From assembly GCA_937146725.1 (NCBI GenBank), contig CAKZRU010000045.1, positions 1 to 57,384 of the forward strand: a DNA stretch of 57,384 bases. The letters run 5' to 3'. The DNA comes from an uncultured Myxococcales bacterium. Lineage in GTDB: Bacteria; Myxococcota_A; Bradymonadia; UBA7976; VGTA01. A model generated the notes under the pieces. The model made no database searches. It was not told where the DNA came from and worked only from the letters and a program-made list of their open reading frames with translations. Position numbers and translations under genes: made by a program. Positions 53,043-57,384 of this stretch are shown here, in pieces (positions within the stretch are counted from its first letter, which is position 1; each line of letters starts with the position of its first letter).

Positions 53043-54293
53043 TTAAATAGACTCAGCATCCTCGGATGCATCATCTGATATAGGATGCATCACCATTGCT
53101 GAAGACATTGAATGATTTTGTGGATCGACTCGATTTTTAAAGTATTTAACTAACTCCAAACCCGGCCCTTTAATATTACCTACGCCCATAAAGAGGGTTT
53201 GTAGACCAGAAACTGATAAGAGTTCTTCAAAAATCTGTGACACAGTCTGACGTTCGGCAAAGATCATACAAGAGGCATCAATCCCACCATCGACTGCTTT
53301 TCTTAACAGTGGATATGAGCCAGAACCGATTAATATGTAAAAGTCAGCTCTAGCCCATTCGGTGATGCTTTCAGCAAGTTGCAAGGTTCGATCCGGTCGA
53401 TCAGCCCTACAGTTAATGATCATTACCCTTCGGTCTATGTGACGATGTCGTTCAAGTGAAAGATTCCAAATCATTTCAGTTGATTCCGGATCATTGGCCG
53501 CAAAGCCATTCACAAAAATTAAGTCTCGACCAAAATACTTGATTTTATACTCATTCAAGGCGCCAACATCGGCAACAACTTCATACATCCCCTTTAAGGC
53601 AACCTCTCTGGGGATGCCCAAGTCAGCGGCTAACTTTAAAGCCAAAGCAACATTATCTTTATGTTCCACATAAGAAAAACCTGCCATTTCTTCATCTGTA
53701 ATCGCTTCACTTTCCTCAAGACTGATACCAACCAATTCACTCTCTCGATCATCACAGGTCTTTTGGAACTCATTGATATAGTCTCGTTCACAGGTATAAA
53801 GCTTTGCCTTCACCGGTGTTGTGCCTAAAAGAGCCTTAACAACATCATCTTCCTTTGGACCCATCACATCTAAGTGATCAGCACGAGCATTGGTGATCAC
53901 TCCATGGGTTGCTCGTACAATTTTCAACTCGCACAAGGATTGTAGATGAGGCTGTAAGGCCATACATTCAATCACCAAGGCTTCTGCCTCTTGTGCCGCC
54001 GATAAAGAGACTATACGTAATTGTTCAATAATATTTGCACCAGAAGGTCGATAAACCGGATATTCTTTTCCATCGGGGAGAATCATTCTAGGTAGGGTTC
54101 CGGTCGTCTTAGCAAAAACTCGTATCCCATGAGCTTTGAGTGCCGCTGCTAATAGACGGGTCACCGAAGACTTTCCCCGTGTTCCATTCACATGAATGCG
54201 GATCGGAATCCTTCTTAAGTTTTTGAGATGTAAAGTAAACTCTAAAACACCTAAGAACATGAGTAAGAAAAATAAAAAGATCAGGATTTGCAT
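53043..54293 (-). CDS. pgsB: Poly-gamma-glutamate synthase PgsB (CapB), Mur-ligase family
   Basis: 416 residues. One N-terminal membrane helix (2-20) is followed by the Mur-ligase P-loop 'HVNGTRGKSSVTRLLAA' (Gly37 to Ser42), 'ALVIECMALQPHLQSL', 'GVITNARADHLDVMG' and a C-terminal 'VMIINCRADRPDRTLQLAE'. It joins glutamate units through the gamma-carboxylate in an ATP-dependent reaction at the inner membrane face. It is the first gene of the three-gene pgsB-pgsC-pgsW operon; the PgsA/CapA phosphodiesterase-like protein and a hydrolase are not seen in the window. The polymer could be a capsule or a released compatible or metal-binding product. Confidence 0.95.
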   Translation of the reverse strand: MQILIFLFFLLMFLGVLEFTLHLKNLRRIPIRIHVNGTRGKSSVTRLLAAALKAHGIRVFAKTTGTLPRMILPDGKEYPVYRPSGANIIEQLRIVSLSAAQEAEALVIECMALQPHLQSLCELKIVRATHGVITNARADHLDVMGPKEDDVVKALLGTTPVKAKLYTCERDYINEFQKTCDDRESELVGISLEESEAITDEEMAGFSYVEHKDNVALALKLAADLGIPREVALKGMYEVVADVGALNEYKIKYFGRDLIFVNGFAANDPESTEMIWNLSLERHRHIDRRVMIINCRADRPDRTLQLAESITEWARADFYILIGSGSYPLLRKAVDGGIDASCMIFAERQTVSQIFEELLSVSGLQTLFMGVGNIKGPGLELVKYFKNRVDPQNHSMSSAMVMHPISDDASEDAESI

Positions 54294-54455
54294 TGCCCCT
54301 CCAATAAGTTATGAGTGAGCTCAATAATTTGAGGGGGCTATTACTCTTATTTTTAGTATTTTTCCACTCTTATATTGACTCAAAATCAATTTATTGAGTA
54401 GAGCATAGTAAACCAAGAATATTTAATCATATTTCAGTTACTTACAGGATCTTTA

Positions 54456-55064
54456 ATGCACTTTAGATTATCCCTTATATGCCTCATCACTCTTGCTCAT
54501 TTAATCAGTGCTTGCGAAGGGGGAGAAACCATCGCTGGTCAGCGTCTAAGCCCTATAGAGTACGCCGAAGCCATCAATCCAAACAAAGAACCAATAGAAG
54601 ATATGGCGGGTGAAATGCTTGCTGGTGAAATGTTAGCGGGTGAAATGCTAGCGGGTGAAATGCTAGCGGGTGAAATGTTAGCGGGTGAAATGTTAGCGGG
54701 TGAAATGCTAGCGGGTGATGTCATAATGCCCTGTGGTCTTCAAGCCGAAACAGCAATCCAAGCCTTTACAGAAGGGCCCTTACCAACTTTGGCGAGCTCA
54801 TGTGCTGTTTCAGGATGCCATAATGCTACTAGCTTTAGACAATTTAAACTTAGCTTTGGAGCCACCGAAAACTTTACGCCTGAACAAATTGAGGAAGCAT
54901 TAGATGTCGTAGAACCCTTTATTACACTCGGTGATGGGGTAGGTAGCCCCTTATCAGGTCGAATGATTGATGGACATTCCGATCTAGATTTTACTTCAGA
55001 AAGTCCTAAATACCTAGAGATGGTTGAATGGATTGATCAACTGGTGAGCTGTGACGAGTATTAA
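54456..55064 (+). CDS. Lipoprotein with seven AGEML repeats and C-terminal CxxxxCH domain
   Basis: 202 residues. A signal peptide ends in the lipobox ISAC with Cys20. Residues 51-85 are seven consecutive AGEML pentapeptides, preceded by Met50, which would form a regular Met-rich, acidic helix or spacer. Residues 92-202 form a small domain with 'LASSCAVSGCHNA' (Cys116, Cys121, His122), a CxxxxCH motif, and an ending 'EYLEMVEWIDQL'-like helix similar in position to the CxxCH domain of the pseudopilin chimera. CxxxxCH is an uncommon heme site; the two Cys may instead form a disulfide. It is divergent from pgsB. Function unknown. Confidence 0.8.
   Translation: MHFRLSLICLITLAHLISACEGGETIAGQRLSPIEYAEAINPNKEPIEDMAGEMLAGEMLAGEMLAGEMLAGEMLAGEMLAGEMLAGDVIMPCGLQAETAIQAFTEGPLPTLASSCAVSGCHNATSFRQFKLSFGATENFTPEQIEEALDVVEPFITLGDGVGSPLSGRMIDGHSDLDFTSESPKYLEMVEWIDQLVSCDEY
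54606..54710 (+). repeat. 15-bp tandem repeat, seven copies (AGEML)
   Basis: Unit GCGGGTGAAATGCTA with few synonymous changes (GCT for GCG, TTA/CTT for CTA), in frame within the lipoprotein; a partial eighth copy follows. Synonymous-only variation suggests that the peptide sequence is kept by selection. Confidence 0.95.
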
Positions 55065-55108
55065 GATTAAGGCTTAACTAGTTCTTACGTCTATTTAACA
55101 GTTACGTG

Positions 55109-55138
55109 AAATCATTTAGATTAAGATTGAAATGATTT
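55109..55138 (+). terminator. AT-rich inverted repeat after the AGEML lipoprotein gene
   Basis: AAATCATTT (55109-55117) and AAATGATTT (55130-55138) form a nine-base stem around a 12-base loop, 45 bases behind the stop codon. The stem is AT-rich and no long T run follows, so termination is only a possibility. Confidence 0.3.
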
Positions 55139-55199
55139 ATTACTTTAGTTAGCCTCGCTAACATCTTAATAAGATTCATTATTTAAAAGGAGAATTGTG

Positions 55200-57023
55200 A
55201 TGAGATTGGGAACATATACGAGGCAAAGTCTTGTACAATTGACAGCTATGCTTAGTCTTTGTTTAGTGGTCATTGGGTGTAACACAAGCAAAGAGGCCGT
55301 TGAGCAAGGAACTGAGGTGGCCCAATCCTGTGTTGAGGCTGACCTCGTTGCCCAATGTCCACCAAACACTGTACCTGATTTACAAAGTGATGCGAATGCC
55401 ACTTGTTCTATGAGCGGTAGCATTGATGCAAGTCAAGATGTTGATGAGTTATCCGGTTCCGCAAGCATTGATACCGCTTGTGTTGGCGAAGGAAGCTGCC
55501 GTATGGTTTGCCGTTTAGAAACACCTTGCGCATATGGTGTTGAGCGGATCTCCCCAAGCGAAGGGATTTTTTGTGCAGCTCCACCTGCCGGTTGTGGTAA
55601 TGGTCTTTGTGACCAAGGTGAAAGCCCCGAGAGCTGTCCGATTGATTGTGGAATGACTTGCGAGCCTTCTTCGGTGCGCTGTGTGGGTAATGCATTACAA
55701 ACTTGCTCTATTCAAGGAATATGGGAAGACCCGATTGATTGCCCAGAGGGTAATCTTTGTGAAACCAATCTAGAAATGGAAGCAAGTTGCAAGGCTCCTC
55801 GCTGCGGAGATGGAATCGTTCAAGGCAGCGAAGCCTGCGATGATGGTAATGATATCGATGATGATGCCTGTCGCAATGACTGTAGCTTACCTCGCTGTGG
55901 AGATGGGATTGTTCAGTCCGGTGAGGTCTGTGATGATGGCAATTCAAATGATATGGACCAATGTAATAATCAATGCCAAGCCTCAAGTTGTGGTGATGGA
56001 ATTGTTCAAGCGGGCGAAGAATGTGATGATGGAAATACCATCAATACTGATGCCTGCTTAAATGATTGCTCTAGTAATCGTTGTGGTGATGGGATTGTGT
56101 TTGAGGGTACGGAAGAATGTGATGATGCAAACACCATAAATGAAGACAGCTGTACTAACCAATGTCTTACAGCCCGCTGTGGGGATAGCTTTGTTCAAAG
56201 CGGGGTTGAAGAATGCGATGATGGAAACCAAGAAAATACTGATGACTGTACTTCACAATGTACTTTAGCGCGTTGCGGAGACAGCATTGTGCAACTGGAT
56301 GAGGAATGTGACGATGGTAATCAAGAAGACAATGATGCTTGTCTCAGTACCTGTGAATCTGCTCGCTGTGGGGATGCCTTGTTTTATTCCGTAGAAGAAG
56401 ACTGTGATGATGGGAACCAAGAAGATAATGACGCCTGTCTCAGTACCTGTGAATCAGCAAGCTGTGGTGATGGTATTCGACGAGTAGATCTCAATATTGG
56501 TGAAGAAGACTTTGAGTATTGTGATGATGGTGATGATAACGAATATAATGGGTGCAACAGCCAATGTTTACAAACTGAAGTAGAACCCAATAACACAATA
56601 GCGGAAGCCAACTTTGAAGAAGCAAATGTGATCCTCTTTAATTCAATCCAAGGGGTATTGGAAAGTCGGATTAGCGAAAGTGTGGCCGGTAAAGATAATT
56701 TTGCCTTTGAGTTTGATTGTGGGGTTGGCCTGGGAACATGTCCAGCAGATAATCGACCCACTTACTTATTTACCTTAAGTAGCACAACGCGTATTTGCCA
56801 AAGAATGGGAGTCACAGGTTGCGCCAATCGTGGTTTTAATGTTGCCGCTGTCTGTAATGATGCCTGTTATGGCTCACAACCCGAGCTGGTTTGGAATAGG
56901 TTAGGTACCACGGTCACTTGGGAGGTCACTGCTGATACCGGTGGCTTATGGGTTATGGAACTCCAGAACTTTAGTACAAATGCTTATAATTATACTTTAA
57001 GTGTCGTCCAGCTGAGACAGTAA
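55200..57023 (+). CDS. Lipoprotein with eight DUF4215 Cys-rich repeats
   Basis: 607 residues from the ATG at 55200, seven bases behind AAGGAG; a GTG directly before it is also possible. Signal peptide with lipobox VIGC, Cys27. The N-terminal third is Cys-rich, with a 'CGNGLCDQGE...CPIDC' motif. About residues 200-490 contain eight DUF4215 repeats of the form CGDG(I)VQ...E.CDDGN...D.C...C; the seventh and sixth are nearly identical in their second half ('NQEDNDACLSTCESA'), indicating recent duplication. The last 120 residues look like a beta-sandwich of the pre-peptidase C-terminal type ('EVEPNNTIAEANF' start, 'DTGGLWVMELQNFS' end). It is probably displayed at the cell surface; binding partner unknown. 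Confidence 0.88.
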   Translation: MRLGTYTRQSLVQLTAMLSLCLVVIGCNTSKEAVEQGTEVAQSCVEADLVAQCPPNTVPDLQSDANATCSMSGSIDASQDVDELSGSASIDTACVGEGSCRMVCRLETPCAYGVERISPSEGIFCAAPPAGCGNGLCDQGESPESCPIDCGMTCEPSSVRCVGNALQTCSIQGIWEDPIDCPEGNLCETNLEMEASCKAPRCGDGIVQGSEACDDGNDIDDDACRNDCSLPRCGDGIVQSGEVCDDGNSNDMDQCNNQCQASSCGDGIVQAGEECDDGNTINTDACLNDCSSNRCGDGIVFEGTEECDDANTINEDSCTNQCLTARCGDSFVQSGVEECDDGNQENTDDCTSQCTLARCGDSIVQLDEECDDGNQEDNDACLSTCESARCGDALFYSVEEDCDDGNQEDNDACLSTCESASCGDGIRRVDLNIGEEDFEYCDDGDDNEYNGCNSQCLQTEVEPNNTIAEANFEEANVILFNSIQGVLESRISESVAGKDNFAFEFDCGVGLGTCPADNRPTYLFTLSSTTRICQRMGVTGCANRGFNVAAVCNDACYGSQPELVWNRLGTTVTWEVTADTGGLWVMELQNFSTNAYNYTLSVVQLRQ

Positions 57024-57076
57024 GAACCTCAATTAAAGGTTTATTAAGCATAAGCTAAAGTTAAAATTGACTGACT

Positions 57077-57094
57077 AATGCTTAAGCAAGCATT
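57077..57094. terminator. Short hairpin between convergent genes
   Basis: AATGCTT (57077-57083), loop AAGC, AAGCATT (57088-57094). It overlaps the stop codon of the sufS-like gene and lies about 55 bases after the DUF4215 lipoprotein. A few T follow on the plus strand (TTAATC). It may act for the plus-strand gene; weak. Confidence 0.3.
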
Positions 57095-57384
57095 TTAATC
57101 ACTTTGTGCAGACTCTTAACCAAGTGGTCAAAATCAGACTTTTGATTATAAACACCAATTGAAGCTCGTGTGGTTGCACTCACCCCAAAGCGACGCATAA
57201 TGGGCTGAGCACAGTGATGACCCACACGCACAGCAATTCCATATTGATCAAGTAAAGTTCCCACATCGTGCGGGTGTGTACCATCGATCACAAAGCTAAC
57301 TGCTGAGGCTCTTTGCTGCGGTGTACCAATCAGTCTTAAGCCCTTAATTTCACTCAAAGCTTGTGCGCCATAATTGACCAGTTC
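57082..57384 (-). CDS. sufS: Cysteine desulfurase SufS (C-terminal part, truncated by window edge)
   Basis: The last 100 codons of a gene entering from the right edge. The reading is open to the edge (ELVNYGAQALSEIKGLRL...), so an apparent start inside it is not real. 'GIAVRVGHHCAQPIMRRFG' is the signature loop of SufS/CsdA-type class V aminotransferase-like desulfurases, and its Cys is the sulfur-accepting residue. The enzyme takes sulfur from cysteine for Fe-S cluster assembly, using PLP; the PLP lysine is outside the window. Any suf operon lies beyond the edge. Confidence 0.93.
   Translation of the reverse strand, partial: ELVNYGAQALSEIKGLRLIGTPQQRASAVSFVIDGTHPHDVGTLLDQYGIAVRVGHHCAQPIMRRFGVSATTRASIGVYNQKSDFDHLVKSLHKVIKMLA

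Overview
The window reads as a chromosomal segment of a Gram-negative, AT-leaning relative of the Myxococcota. Evidence seen in the sequence: eleven or so DUF4215-type Cys-rich repeats ('CGDG...CDDGN...C...C') in two exported proteins, a 1860-residue PKD-rich surface protein ending in a MYXO-CTERM-like Cys/hydrophobic/Arg tail, an OmpA protein with thrombospondin type-3 repeats, an MXAN_5187-like acidic membrane protein, many lipoproteins with lipoboxes, and an LptD-like barrel. The class cannot be fixed from this window; Bradymonadia-like bacteria are a guess only. No phage, insertion sequence, CRISPR array or resistance gene was seen.

Layout. 1-11.3 kb (minus): a block of exported proteins: the truncated N-terminus of an EEPQA-repeat protein, a Cys-rich lipoprotein with a possible muramidase-like domain, an OmpA-TSP3-SPOR protein, the giant PKD protein and an SGNH-hydrolase lipoprotein. 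11.6-18.8 kb (plus): an acyl-CoA catabolic cluster laid out like the leucine/isovalerate (liu) pathway: carboxylase beta subunit, acyl-CoA dehydrogenase, enoyl-CoA hydratase, biotin-carrying carboxylase alpha subunit, then a beta-keto acid cleavage enzyme (BKACE) where HMG-CoA lyase would be expected. 18.9-21.2 kb: a four-repeat protein of unknown function, a DUF547 protein and tRNA-Ala(GGC) on the other strand. 21.5-26.2 kb: a PilZ-methyltransferase fusion, a six-TM hybrid histidine kinase and an MDR oxidoreductase, a possible signal-synthesis and signal-sensing module. 26.4-32.4 kb: lepA, lepB, a beta-propeller-like exported protein, ruvX, a DUF1841 protein, a 45-residue membrane protein and uppP, tightly packed. 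32.6-34.6 kb: a small membrane protein and an APC-type permease.

34.6-41.4 kb (minus): metK, a GT-C glycosyltransferase and the MXAN_5187-like protein, probably one transcript from a good sigma70-type promoter before metK. 41.6-46.3 kb (plus): a divergent LptD-like barrel and a chimera of pseudopilin head, DUF4215 repeats and a C-terminal CxxCH domain. 46.3-46.5 kb: two unrelated tandem-repeat arrays between convergent genes. 46.5-51.2 kb (minus): a two-gene unit encoding a MoxR-like AAA protein without its Walker lysine and Walker B glutamate, and an NrdG/PflA-like radical-SAM protein that has lost all three cluster cysteines. 51.4-54.3 kb (minus): pgsB-pgsC-pgsW for a poly-gamma-glutamate-type polymer. 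54.4-57.0 kb (plus): a lipoprotein with seven AGEML repeats and a CxxxxCH motif, and an eight-copy DUF4215 lipoprotein. 57.1 kb to the end (minus): the C-terminus of a SufS-type cysteine desulfurase.

Two themes run through the window. Much of it is devoted to the cell envelope (barrels, lipoproteins, capsule-like polymer, undecaprenyl recycling, signal peptidase). Short in-frame tandem repeats (9, 12, 15, 18, 75 bp) recur in unrelated genes, suggesting frequent slippage. The strongest candidates for something undescribed are the pseudoenzyme pair at 46.5-51.2 kb and the PilZ-methyltransferase/sensor-kinase pair at 21.5-25.1 kb.
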